Shown: positions 1 to 7,237, counted from the first letter of the stretch. The stretch is 18,998 nt of DNA from an uncultured Lachnospiraceae bacterium (GCA_946529195.1 CAMMZE010000004.1:1-18998), one strand, 5' to 3'. Translations and numbers: made by a program. Notes: a model not told the origin generated them from the letters alone.

Positions 1-560
1 AACTGACCGCAAGGCAGCGGACTATGCACAAGCAGACCCATGTAAGGGATGTTGCACTACTTACTCTTTTGCTGGGTACCGGAATCCGTGTATCAGAGTG
101 TGTGGGGCTCAATCTGGATGATGTGGATTTTGAGAATAATGCTCTCAGGATAATTCGAAAAGGCGGAAATGAGGCCCTGGTCTATTTCGGAGATGAAGTG
201 GAGGCTGCTCTGAGGGATTATATGGAGGGACAGCGAAAAGAAATGGAACCGGATGCAGGGCATGAAAATGCACTTTTCATATCACTGAATAATACCCGGA
301 TTACCACCCGGTCTGTCGAAAGGCTGGTAAAGAAGTACTCCAGACTGGTGACCACTGTCAAGAAGATCACGCCGCACAAGCTCCGCAGCACCTTCGGTAC
401 GGCCCTTTATCAGGAAACAGGTGATATTTATCTGGTGGCCGATACTTTGGGCCATAAGGACGTCAATACGACCAAGAAACACTATGCTGCCATTGATGAG
501 AGCCGCAGACGGATGGCAGCTAATGTCGTCAAGCTTCGCGAGGAAGATTCGAATAAATAA
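1..560 (+). CDS. Xer-type tyrosine recombinase, C-terminal catalytic part (5' end outside window)
   Basis: A site-specific recombinase of the phage-integrase/XerC-XerD family that cuts and rejoins DNA through a tyrosine-phosphate link. Reading starts in frame at base 3, before the first ATG at 24, so the gene begins outside the window; about 185 C-terminal residues are visible. Counting from the ATG at 24, the catalytic set is complete: Arg22 in GTGIRVSE, a lysine in RIIRKGG near 46, His118 and Arg121 in TPHKLRSTF, His144 in LGHKDV and the nucleophile Tyr154 in KKHYAAI. The C-terminus is short and basic, as in Xer proteins. The N-terminal SAM-like DNA-binding domain must lie upstream. The gene converges on rluD and shares its terminator. 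Nothing around it looks like an integron, prophage edge or att site, so a housekeeping Xer-like role is more likely than a mobile integrase. Whether it is XerC, XerD or another paralogue cannot be told from this fragment. Confidence 0.9.
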   Translation, partial: LTARQRTMHKQTHVRDVALLTLLLGTGIRVSECVGLNLDDVDFENNALRIIRKGGNEALVYFGDEVEAALRDYMEGQRKEMEPDAGHENALFISLNNTRITTRSVERLVKKYSRLVTTVKKITPHKLRSTFGTALYQETGDIYLVADTLGHKDVNTTKKHYAAIDESRRRMAANVVKLREEDSNK

Positions 561-561
561 A

Positions 562-607
562 AAGAAAGGCCTGCAGTGCTTTTTATATAGCATAGCAGGC
601 CTTTCTT
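562..607. terminator. Bidirectional rho-independent terminator between xer-like gene and rluD
   Basis: A 13-base perfect inverted repeat (AAGAAAGGCCTGC at 562-574 and its complement at 595-607) encloses a 20-base loop in which TGCT/AGCA can also pair. The arms carry A-runs on one side and T-runs on the other, so the transcript of either strand ends in a U-rich tract. It sits exactly between two convergent genes and overlaps the first base of the rluD stop codon. Confidence 0.9.
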
Positions 608-1518
608 CAGCTCCGCAGGCGTTCAAGCAAAGCAGTGTAGTAGTCGGGCAGCGGCGCTGTAAAAGATATGTAGTTTTTTGTGGTCGGATGAATGAATCCA
701 AGTGTCATGGCATGCAGCATCTGACCGTTTAAATGAAAACGTTCTTTGGATGGTCCGTAGACCGGGTCACCGACAAGGGGATGGCCAATCGAGGCCATGT
801 GGACACGGATCTGATGGGTGCGGCCGGTTTCCAGTCTGCACTCGACATCGGCGTACTGGCCCAGACGTTCGACCACCCGGTAATGGGTTACGGCACGTTT
901 GCCGGAAGGGTCGATACCAATCTTTTTCCGATCATTTTTCATGCGGGCCAGAGGGGCATCAATCACGCCCTCATCTTGTCTGGGATTATTGTATACAATA
1001 GCCCGGTAGGACCTGGTGATACTGTGAACCGCAAACTGTTCTGCCAGTGCGTGATGGGCTGTATTGTTTTTACATACGACCAGCAGTCCGCTGGTGTCCC
1101 GGTCAATCCGGTGTACGATACCGGGGCGCATCACGCCGTTGATGTCTGAGAGAGAGTCTCTGCAATGATATAAAAGAGCATTCACCAGAGTGCCGCTGTA
1201 ATGTCCCGGCGCAGGATGAACGACCATGCCCTGTGCTTTATTTACAACAAGGATATCTTCATCTTCATAGACAATATCCAGAGGTATGTCTTCCGCTTCG
1301 ATATCAAGCTCTATAGGCTCCGGTATGAGGATTTTTACTTCTTCCCCTTCTGTTACCTTGTAACTGGCTTTAACGGCCTTGGAATCGACTGTGACGGCCC
1401 CGTCGCGGATGATCTTCTGGATATAGGACCGGGAAAAGCCGTCCATAAGCAGACTTAAGTAGCGATCGATCCGCATGTCATCACAGGATTCATCAATATA
1501 AAAAATACGTTCTTCCAT
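607..1518 (-). CDS. rluD: RluA/RluD-family 23S rRNA pseudouridine synthase
   Basis: Converts uridines of 23S rRNA to pseudouridine in the cytoplasm. The protein has 303 residues, normal for the family. An N-terminal S4 RNA-binding domain covers about residues 13-60 (RIDRYLSLL start, RDGAVTVDSKAVKASYKV). The catalytic domain carries HRIDRDTSG at 136-144, whose Asp139 is the catalytic residue, and the conserved LETGRTHQIRVHMASIGHP at 229-247. It is the last gene of aroB-lspA-rluD and follows the lspA stop by 6 bases. Its own Shine-Dalgarno is weak (AAAGAAA before the ATG), so translation may be coupled to lspA. The lspA-rluD pairing is widespread in Firmicutes. RluA-family paralogues are numerous, so the exact target uridines are inferred, not shown. 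Confidence 0.93.
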   Translation of the reverse strand: MEERIFYIDESCDDMRIDRYLSLLMDGFSRSYIQKIIRDGAVTVDSKAVKASYKVTEGEEVKILIPEPIELDIEAEDIPLDIVYEDEDILVVNKAQGMVVHPAPGHYSGTLVNALLYHCRDSLSDINGVMRPGIVHRIDRDTSGLLVVCKNNTAHHALAEQFAVHSITRSYRAIVYNNPRQDEGVIDAPLARMKNDRKKIGIDPSGKRAVTHYRVVERLGQYADVECRLETGRTHQIRVHMASIGHPLVGDPVYGPSKERFHLNGQMLHAMTLGFIHPTTKNYISFTAPLPDYYTALLERLRS

Positions 1519-1524
1519 AGCAGT

Positions 1525-2010
1525 CTATTTCTTTATAAAATTGAGCTCTTCGTCTTTGTAGTAGAAAAGAAGAAGAAAGATCAGCAAAAAGCATCCGACC
1601 GTCACATATATATCAGCCACATTAAAGATAGGGAAATCGATCAGTTCAAAATAGAGAAAATCGACAACAAATCCCTGCCGTACCCGGTCGATAAAATTTC
1701 CGATTGCTCCTGCGAATATCAGGATCAGGTCCAGACGAAGCAGGAGCATGCGTCTGGTCTTCGGTGCCCTGCAATAGATAAAAAGGATAACGGCCAGAAC
1801 AATGATGGTAAAAATGATAAAGAAGGTCTGTTTGTTTTGCAGCATGCCAAAGGCAGATCCGCGGTTCTCCAGATATAAGAATCTGAATACTCCCGGAATC
1901 AGGCTCTTCCCTCTCTCCAGAGGCATCAGATGAGCCACTGCAAGATGCTTGGTATACTGGTCCAGCAGGATCAGCAGGATGACTGCAGCTGCAGCTTTGA
2001 TGTATTTCAT
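1525..2010 (-). CDS. lspA: Lipoprotein signal peptidase (signal peptidase II)
   Basis: Membrane aspartyl protease that removes the signal peptide from diacylglyceryl-modified prolipoproteins. The 161 residues hold four hydrophobic segments (about 6-24, 62-80, 93-108 and 135-150). The conserved GNFIDRV (104-110) is present, and the catalytic Asp pair is Asp117 in VVDF and Asp133 in FNVAD. The C-terminus is a short charged tail. The ATG overlaps the aroB stop in an ATGA arrangement, with GAGGAG 8 bases upstream, so it is translated directly after aroB. A likely client in this window is the DacA-like protein, which has a possible lipobox. Identity is secure from motifs, length and topology. Confidence 0.95.
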   Translation of the reverse strand: MKYIKAAAAVILLILLDQYTKHLAVAHLMPLERGKSLIPGVFRFLYLENRGSAFGMLQNKQTFFIIFTIIVLAVILFIYCRAPKTRRMLLLRLDLILIFAGAIGNFIDRVRQGFVVDFLYFELIDFPIFNVADIYVTVGCFLLIFLLLFYYKDEELNFIKK

Positions 2011-3134
2011 GCGAGTATCTCCTCTATGGCGGCAAGGATTTCCTGGTCGCTGACATCATGACAGATGATTGCGTGCCCGATGCGGTCCAGAAGGATCATT
2101 TTGACCTGCCCTTTTTCCATCTTTTTATCAGATTTTGTTATCTTCAGAATATCTTCTGCCGATACATTCATTTGTTCGGGTAAGAAGGATGCAGAGATCG
2201 GAAGCTGGTACATATCATGAAGTGTATGACAGATATCATCATAATCTGCCTGGCTGATCATACCGCGCTGCATGGAGATCCATGCTGCTGCTCTCATACC
2301 AATGGAAACACACATGCCATGTGATAACGATTGAAAAGCATATTTTTCAACGGCATGCCCGATGGTATGGCCGAAATTTAAAATCGCTCTTTCACCCTTC
2401 TCTTCCGGGTCATTTTCAACCACAGCCTGTTTGATCCTGTCGCTGCGATATACCATTTCCGTAAGCATATGACGTGACAGATCATTGTAATGATCCGGTG
2501 CCCAGAATACAGAAACGTTATCTTTCAGCCACTGGTAATAGTCTTTGTCGCGGATCAGACCGTGTTTGAGGATCTCACCCAATCCGGACCGGTAATCCCG
2601 GGAGTTCAGGGAAAGGAGCGCTTCAGAACAGGAATAAACCAGTACAGGCTGATGAAAGGCTCCGACCATGTTTTTATAACCACGGAAATCAACGCCGGTT
2701 TTGCCGCCGATGCTGGAATCCACTTGTGCCAGAAGGGAGGTCGGGATCTGGATAAAACGGATTCCGCGCAGATATGTGGCCGCTGTGAAACCTGTAAGAT
2801 CTCCGGTAACACCGCCGCCAAGGGCAGCCAGAACATCCCCCCGCTCAAAACCGCACTGAATCAGATATTGGTAAAGATTCTGCACGGTATCCAGCGTTTT
2901 ATTCTCCTCCCCTTCCGGAAAAACAAATTGTTTCACTGTGTCAAAATATTCTGACAAGTTCTGCACCACAATATTCATATAGATTCCGGACACTTTGGAA
3001 TCTGAAACAATGCAGATTTTTCTCCCATTCATGTCAGGAAGTCTGGAAGCTTCTCTTCCAAGATCAGAGAAGTCATCCCGCATCAGGATAGGATACGGAG
3101 CTTTGTCAGGAACAGAAACGATCAGATCGCTCAT
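2007..3134 (-). CDS. aroB: 3-dehydroquinate synthase
   Basis: Second step of the shikimate pathway: DAHP to 3-dehydroquinate, using NAD and a divalent metal. From the chosen start the protein has 375 residues. It shows the NAD-binding glycine stretch ALGGGVTGDLTGF (104-116), PTSLLAQVDSSIGGKTGVD (131-149), and metal ligands Glu187 (GLGEILKHG), His256 (NFGHTIGHA) and His272 (SHG). An in-frame ATG 14 codons upstream exists, but the ATG at 3134 has AGGAG 7 bases before it and gives the usual family start, so it is preferred. A terminator lies between divIVA and this gene, so it probably has its own promoter. A TATACT hexamer on the minus strand at 3156-3161 is a possible -10, but I see no convincing -35. 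It is followed without gap by lspA. An isolated aroB between divIVA and lspA is unusual. Confidence 0.95.
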   Translation of the reverse strand: MSDLIVSVPDKAPYPILMRDDFSDLGREASRLPDMNGRKICIVSDSKVSGIYMNIVVQNLSEYFDTVKQFVFPEGEENKTLDTVQNLYQYLIQCGFERGDVLAALGGGVTGDLTGFTAATYLRGIRFIQIPTSLLAQVDSSIGGKTGVDFRGYKNMVGAFHQPVLVYSCSEALLSLNSRDYRSGLGEILKHGLIRDKDYYQWLKDNVSVFWAPDHYNDLSRHMLTEMVYRSDRIKQAVVENDPEEKGERAILNFGHTIGHAVEKYAFQSLSHGMCVSIGMRAAAWISMQRGMISQADYDDICHTLHDMYQLPISASFLPEQMNVSAEDILKITKSDKKMEKGQVKMILLDRIGHAIICHDVSDQEILAAIEEILA

Positions 3135-3173
3135 TTTTAATCTCCTGTCTGATTGAGTATATTTTTTGTAATG

Positions 3174-3212
3174 CAAAAATCGCAGCTGCCTGAAAGCTCG
3201 CTGCGATTTTTG
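3174..3212 (-). terminator. Rho-independent terminator downstream of divIVA
   Basis: A 13-base inverted repeat (CAAAAATCGCAGC at 3174-3186 and its complement at 3200-3212) forms a GC-centred stem whose minus-strand transcript ends in a U-run. It lies 41 bases past the divIVA stop. A weaker GCAGC/GCTGC hairpin at 3231-3249 precedes it. This separates the sepF-divIVA unit from aroB-lspA-rluD. Confidence 0.85.
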
Positions 3213-3253
3213 TCTATACAGAATGTGTATGCAGCGGTGAGGATGCTGCCTCT

Positions 3254-3910
3254 TTATACATTCTCATCAAATATATCTGTGAACTCCTTGATCAGAGTTT
3301 TATCGGTGCTGAGAGTCTCATCAAGCTCATCGTCAACCTCTTCTTTATGGTCTGCAGCTGCTTCCGGAATCGGATCATTATGTACCGGCACTGCCTGCAG
3401 TTCATCTGCATGCTCGTTGGCACTCTTTTCAAGAAGCTCCATAGAAGCTGCGGCAGAGGACTCCAGATCAAAAGCCTTGGAGTCAAGCAGCTCCAACTGT
3501 GCCTGGGCGAGTGCTTTGTACTGGGCACGATAGCTGTCATACTGACGAAGGATCTCGGAGAACTGTACTTTTACCTTCTCCAGCTCGATCTTGGAATCCG
3601 CCACGATGGACTGTGCCTTGAGAATAGCTTCCTGTTCGATGACAGTAGCATTCTTGCGGGCACTTAAGATGGTCTCCTCGGCAGTTGTCTCTGCCAGCAT
3701 GAGAGCCTTCTGCATGGACTTTTCAATCTCTTTATAATGGTTCAGATTCTCATCTAACTGCTTAATCTTCTCTTTCAGGGAAAGATTGTCTTTGTATAAT
3801 GTCTCATAATCAGCTGCGATCGTGGAGAAAAAAGCATCTACATCCTGCTTATTATATCCCATACCGCCGCTCTTAAATACCTTACTCTGAATATCAATAG
3901 GTGTTAGCAT
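3254..3910 (-). CDS. divIVA: DivIVA-domain coiled-coil cell division/polarity protein
   Basis: A peripheral membrane protein that gathers at negatively curved membrane (septum and poles) and recruits partners. The 218-residue product has the typical N-terminal membrane-binding region, TPIDIQSKVFKSGGMGYNKQDVDAFF from about residue 3 to 28 (conserved GY and the VDxF motif). A heptad-rich coiled coil runs to about 145, and an acidic low-complexity tail (about 170-218) follows. The ATG at 3910 has GGGAGG 8 bases upstream. It lies 50 bases after sepF, the classical ylm/divIVA neighbourhood, but ylmG and ylmH are not in between. The tail is Asp/Glu-rich and may be a partner-docking or phosphorylation segment; that is inference. 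Function as DivIVA versus a GpsB-like paralogue is supported by the length and the coiled coil. Confidence 0.92.
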   Translation of the reverse strand: MLTPIDIQSKVFKSGGMGYNKQDVDAFFSTIAADYETLYKDNLSLKEKIKQLDENLNHYKEIEKSMQKALMLAETTAEETILSARKNATVIEQEAILKAQSIVADSKIELEKVKVQFSEILRQYDSYRAQYKALAQAQLELLDSKAFDLESSAAASMELLEKSANEHADELQAVPVHNDPIPEAAADHKEEVDDELDETLSTDKTLIKEFTDIFDENV

Positions 3911-3960
3911 AGGAAAAACCTCCCTTTTCAGTTAGTTAATGGTCTAAGTCCCGGCCAAAA

Positions 3961-4614
3961 TCAGTCATCTCCATAGAGATCAAATGCAGGTACTGTTACT
4001 GCTGAAGATGCTGCGTCCATAAAATCTCCGGTAATGTCAATATCATTCGGTGTGAAGATTACAATCTTGTCAGCAACCTGCTTTACTGTGCCATTGATGG
4101 CATAGCAGGAACCGGATACAAAATCAATGATTCGCTGTGCGTCTTCCAGACTGACAAGGTCAAAATTGATCACGGCAGCTCTGCCGGATAAAATGATGTC
4201 GCTGATTTCCTGACAGCTCTCAAAGTCGCTCGGTCTGCAGACACGTACCTCCATACCCGATCCTCCGCGGGAGCTTCTGGACATGGAAACAATGCGTGAA
4301 CTTCCGGAATCTGAAGAGCGGCCGGATGAGCTGCGCCGGAAGGAAGAACGCTTTACCGGAGGCTCAGGAATCTCGTCGTCATCATCATCGATATCGGAAT
4401 AATCGGAGAAATCATCTTCGATTTTATTCTCTGCTGCTTTTTTGGTTTTGCGGCCGAAACGGGAAGTATTGGAAGTTTTCTTTTCCTTCTTGACAGCTTC
4501 CTTTACAGGTTCTTCTTCGACTTTTTCCTCTTCCGCTTCGTCCTCAAAGTCGTCTTCATACTCGCTGTCACTAAGTTTCATAAAATCTAAAAATTTACCA
4601 AAGCTACTGCTCAT
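3961..4614 (-). CDS. sepF: Cell division protein SepF with very long linker
   Basis: Membrane anchor and bundling factor for FtsZ at the division site. The ATG at 4614 is chosen over an in-frame start 16 codons upstream. It gives the conserved N-terminal membrane-binding helix MSSSFGKFLDFMKL and has AAAGGAG upstream, at a spacing of about 11. The product has 217 residues: helix 1-14, a linker of about 105 residues, and the C-terminal SepF domain from about 121 to 198 (MEVRVCRPSDFESCQ, INFDLVSLEDAQRIIDFVSG, KIVIFTPNDIDI). The linker is first strongly acidic (residues 17-37, and the DDDDD run near 77-81), then Ser/Arg-rich (89-120). B. subtilis SepF is about 150 residues, so the extra length is nearly all linker. 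It lies 22 bases after yggS and upstream of divIVA. Confidence 0.93.
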   Translation of the reverse strand: MSSSFGKFLDFMKLSDSEYEDDFEDEAEEEKVEEEPVKEAVKKEKKTSNTSRFGRKTKKAAENKIEDDFSDYSDIDDDDDEIPEPPVKRSSFRRSSSGRSSDSGSSRIVSMSRSSRGGSGMEVRVCRPSDFESCQEISDIILSGRAAVINFDLVSLEDAQRIIDFVSGSCYAINGTVKQVADKIVIFTPNDIDITGDFMDAASSAVTVPAFDLYGDD

Positions 4615-4636
4615 GATCCCGCATTCTCCTTTGTAT

Positions 4637-5329
4637 TTATATCTGATAATTACGCTCACCAAAGATGCCGGTACCTACTCTTACAAATGTAGCTCCTTCT
4701 TCGATTGCGACTTCATAGTCTCCGGTCATCCCCATCGATAATACGCTCATACTAACATTATCAATGTTTTTCGCATCTATGTCAACAGATAATTGTCTTA
4801 ATTTTCTAAAATAGACTCTGTTGGACTCGGGGTCATCTGTGAAGGGAGCAATGGTCATAAGCCCCTTGATCCTGACATGTTCCAGCTTGGAAATCGTCTC
4901 GGCAAGTACAGGAGCCTCTTCGGGAGAAACGCCGAATTTACTCATCTCTCCGGCAACATTGACCTCAAGCAGGATATCTGCAGTCAGACCGTGACGGCCG
5001 AACTCATGGTCAATTTCTTCCGCCAGCTTCAGAGAATCGACAGAGTGGATCATGACGGTTCTTCCAGGCAGATACTTGACCTTGTTGCGCTGCAGATGAC
5101 CGATCATATGCCACCTGATATCTTTGGGCAGGATTTCGTATTTTTCCTTCAATTCCTGTACTTTGTTTTCACCGAATTCACGGATCCCGGCCTGCATGAC
5201 TTCTTCAATATCAGAGACAGGTTTTGTTTTGCTGACGGCAATCAGGGTGACGTCTTCTCTTTTACGGCCTGCCCTTTCGCAGGCTTTCAGAATCTTCTCT
5301 TCTACCTCTCTGACATTATCTGACAGCAT
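4637..5329 (-). CDS. YggS/PROSC-family pyridoxal phosphate-binding protein
   Basis: A cytoplasmic PLP-binding protein of the alanine-racemase fold type that takes part in vitamin B6 and amino-acid homeostasis; no catalytic activity is established for the family. The 230-residue form is a normal length. Lys34 in AVSKTK is the PLP lysine. HMIGHLQRNKVKYL (74-87), MSMGMTGDYEVAI (198-210, phosphate side) and VRVGTGIFG (217-225) are all conserved. The ATG at 5329 has AAAGGAGG 7 bases upstream and is preferred over an ATG 19 codons earlier, which overlaps the end of the HlyD-like gene. In Firmicutes this gene (ylmE) regularly precedes sepF, as here. Its link to division is by position only. Confidence 0.93.
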   Translation of the reverse strand: MLSDNVREVEEKILKACERAGRKREDVTLIAVSKTKPVSDIEEVMQAGIREFGENKVQELKEKYEILPKDIRWHMIGHLQRNKVKYLPGRTVMIHSVDSLKLAEEIDHEFGRHGLTADILLEVNVAGEMSKFGVSPEEAPVLAETISKLEHVRIKGLMTIAPFTDDPESNRVYFRKLRQLSVDIDAKNIDNVSMSVLSMGMTGDYEVAIEEGATFVRVGTGIFGERNYQI

Positions 5330-5348
5330 TTGTATGCCTCCTTTAGAT

Positions 5349-6713
5349 CTAATAGATAAATTCCCCGTTAGATACACTCTCGCCATTCAGGATAATGTGG
5401 TCATAAATGGAAAGAGAACTGCTTTCTTCCGGATCAACAATGCAATAATCTCCATACTGATGGAGTACTTTTACCAGGGTAAAACGGGCATAGCCCTGGT
5501 TGATATTATAAACACCGGTAAGCGCTGCCGTGGTTCCGACCTGATAAGTCTGTCCTGTATCCGGCTGTATGACAACGGCGCCTTCTTCAATGTCATTCAT
5601 ATCAACGTAACAGAAACCTTCTGTCATCATAACGATTTCCGGCTTCTTAAAAACAGTATTGCTGCCGTCCTGCAGGTAAAATCCGCTCTGGGAAGTTTTT
5701 TCTTCGGTAACCAGATATTCCGCTGGTATCATGTAATAATAGAGGGATGTAATGGCGGAAGCAGGAATCTTGTAACCGGAATAGCTGCTCCAGAGAAGCT
5801 GTACATCAAGATACCGGTCATTACAGTACCGGATCATGTAATTGTTCAGGATCAGCCCAACATAAGTCTTTCCGTTGCTGTCAAAAATATGGACCTGAGC
5901 AGAGGTCGTCAGATTGTCCCGGATGATGGTGACATCAACGGTCTCCAATTCTCTGAGCTTTTCCAGCTGCTCCTGGGTAGGTGAGATTACGATCTCCCAG
6001 GCATCCTCGTGAATGATCTTATAGGCCGGCTCATTGGCATTGATGAACGATCCGGCAGAAATCTGACTGCGGTCTGTGATACCGGACTGAAAAGAATTGT
6101 CATTGATATCGGATTCTGACATCGATTCCATTCCATCGATGGAATAACTGATCAGTCCATTATCTTCTGCTTTCATGATCTCATAGCTGCTGGAAGCGGC
6201 GCGGCCGAGATTGGTAATATTTGTCCGGCTTATGATCTGACCTACGACATTCGTCAGCCTGTAGTCCAGTGTGGCAATCTCACTGAAATTGCTGTCCGAA
6301 TATTTCTTGTTATAATCAATGATCTGCTCACGGATGCTGCTGTAATCATCACGGGTCAGCGCAAAAGTGCTGCTTGCATCAGAGCTGCTTTCTTTTTTAG
6401 CCGAATCTGCTTTGGTGATGACACAGACATTGCTGTTTTTGGCAGCTTTTTCGCCATCGGAAATATAGAAATTGATATAACCGCCCGCTTTTGCCTTGAC
6501 CACCTCTTCATTCCGCAGAACGACGCCGGAAAAAACATCCTCATCTACAATCTCTCCTGCCTCTACTTCAAAGATCGAGATATGCTCTCTGGTAAGATAG
6601 GCAAGAAGATTCGAAATAATGTAGATGAAGATCACTATGAAGACGATCAGGCCGATATTGATGCGGGTACGGCCGGGCTTTACTGTTTTCTCATCGTGAT
6701 CATTTTCGTTCAT
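5349..6713 (-). CDS. HlyD-like membrane-anchored protein of the division cluster, function unknown
   Basis: 454 residues with one clear transmembrane segment (about 18-40) after a charged, Lys/Asp-rich cytoplasmic start; the rest should be outside the membrane. After the TM there is a region resembling the biotinyl/lipoyl-like hairpin of HlyD/RND adaptor proteins (about 60-100: VFSGVVLRNEEVVKAKAGGYINF, then DGEKAAKNSNV). A helical, Ser-rich middle (105-215) follows, then a beta-rich C-terminal half (about 215-454). No ABC or MFS transporter partner is encoded nearby. The ATG at 6713 has AAAGGA upstream; an in-frame ATG 16 codons earlier lies in a hairpin (6741-6770) and is unlikely. It is 19 bases upstream of the yggS start and precedes sepF and divIVA, so a role at the septum or envelope is plausible, but I do not know its function. 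Distance from classical HlyD is considerable. Confidence 0.75.
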   Translation of the reverse strand: MNENDHDEKTVKPGRTRINIGLIVFIVIFIYIISNLLAYLTREHISIFEVEAGEIVDEDVFSGVVLRNEEVVKAKAGGYINFYISDGEKAAKNSNVCVITKADSAKKESSSDASSTFALTRDDYSSIREQIIDYNKKYSDSNFSEIATLDYRLTNVVGQIISRTNITNLGRAASSSYEIMKAEDNGLISYSIDGMESMSESDINDNSFQSGITDRSQISAGSFINANEPAYKIIHEDAWEIVISPTQEQLEKLRELETVDVTIIRDNLTTSAQVHIFDSNGKTYVGLILNNYMIRYCNDRYLDVQLLWSSYSGYKIPASAITSLYYYMIPAEYLVTEEKTSQSGFYLQDGSNTVFKKPEIVMMTEGFCYVDMNDIEEGAVVIQPDTGQTYQVGTTAALTGVYNINQGYARFTLVKVLHQYGDYCIVDPEESSSLSIYDHIILNGESVSNGEFIY

Positions 6714-6740
6714 GAAAGGTCCTTTCTGTGAATGAAAATT

Positions 6741-6770
6741 TGCGGAACCACGCATATGCATGGTTCCGCA
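6741..6770 (-). terminator. Strong hairpin between P-loop gene and HlyD-like gene (possible terminator or attenuator)
   Basis: A perfect 10-base inverted repeat (TGCGGAACCA at 6741-6750 and TGGTTCCGCA at 6761-6770) encloses a loop that can itself extend the pairing through GCATATGC. The minus-strand transcript continues AAATTTTC, a poor U-tract, so full termination is uncertain. A second hairpin lies upstream at 6797-6814. Confidence 0.55.
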
Positions 6771-6796
6771 GATCCGCTAACTATGGACAATGGAAT

Positions 6797-6814
6797 CTGC
6801 CGTATATCCGGCAG
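6797..6814 (-). repeat. Short perfect hairpin directly after the P-loop gene stop
   Basis: CTGCCG and CGGCAG form a six-base perfect stem around a six-base loop immediately after the TAA of the P-loop gene. No U-run follows, so it is not a classic terminator. It could protect the 3' end of the message or act with the larger hairpin at 6741-6770. Confidence 0.5.
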
Positions 6815-7237
6815 TTATAAAGAGATAACAATATCTTTCTTAAAATCTTCAGGAATGTGATCTGCGTCCATGGAGATGCTAAGAACAATGTCTGTATCGA
6901 AACGATCAGAGATCTCATGAAGCTTACCAAGTACATAACCCACATGGTCGCTGGTAACATTAGCAATGGTCAGGAAGCTGTCGAGGAACAGAGTCTCAAG
7001 ATCGCTGTCCTGTGAGATAAGGCCGCATACAAAGCCAAGGAATGCATCATAAGTGTCGATTACGTGATAGTCACCTACATTGATCAGACGGATCTTGTTG
7101 CTGAGCTCATACATATGTTTATTATTCTTATCGAGATAGACAACGTTTCCTTCTGCAGTCTTTACTGCGTCATTGGCCATCTGAATCAGATACTTTGTCT
7201 TGCCTTTACCCTTGCTGCCTGAAATGATCTTTATCAT
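6815..7237 (-). CDS. Small P-loop NTPase-like protein of unknown function
   Basis: 140 residues. A clear Walker A motif sits at the extreme N-terminus (GSKGKGKT, residues 7-14, after beta strand MIKIIS). A candidate Walker B is TLFLDSF (82-88, Asp86), and a further strand, DIVLSIS, ends near 122. Between them are alternating strands and helices (VVYLDKN, HVIDTYDAFLGF). No membrane segment, signal peptide or added domain is seen. The ATG has AGGAGG 8 bases upstream, and a candidate promoter lies 80-110 bases upstream, so it is probably its own unit. Two hairpins separate it from the HlyD-like gene. Similar small P-loop proteins have sometimes been labelled PilT-like or TIGR/DUF P-loop proteins, but nothing here shows pilus function. 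Molecular role unknown; nucleotide binding is inferred from the motif. Confidence 0.8.
   Translation of the reverse strand: MIKIISGSKGKGKTKYLIQMANDAVKTAEGNVVYLDKNNKHMYELSNKIRLINVGDYHVIDTYDAFLGFVCGLISQDSDLETLFLDSFLTIANVTSDHVGYVLGKLHEISDRFDTDIVLSISMDADHIPEDFKKDIVISL

Noticed and set aside
1..560. Tyrosine recombinase as evidence for an integrated element
   Set aside because: No att-like repeats, tRNA, excisionase, phage or transposition genes are visible, and the flanking genes are housekeeping. Only a gene fragment is seen, so a Xer-type housekeeping role is as likely or more so.
607..1149. Several plus-strand frames opposite rluD
   Set aside because: rluD has complete family motifs on the minus strand, and these frames overlap its conserved catalytic region in antisense.
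5124..5984. Plus-strand open frame of 286 residues opposite yggS and the HlyD-like gene
   Set aside because: It covers the junction of two real minus-strand genes and shows no recognisable motif or transcription context. It is a shadow frame.
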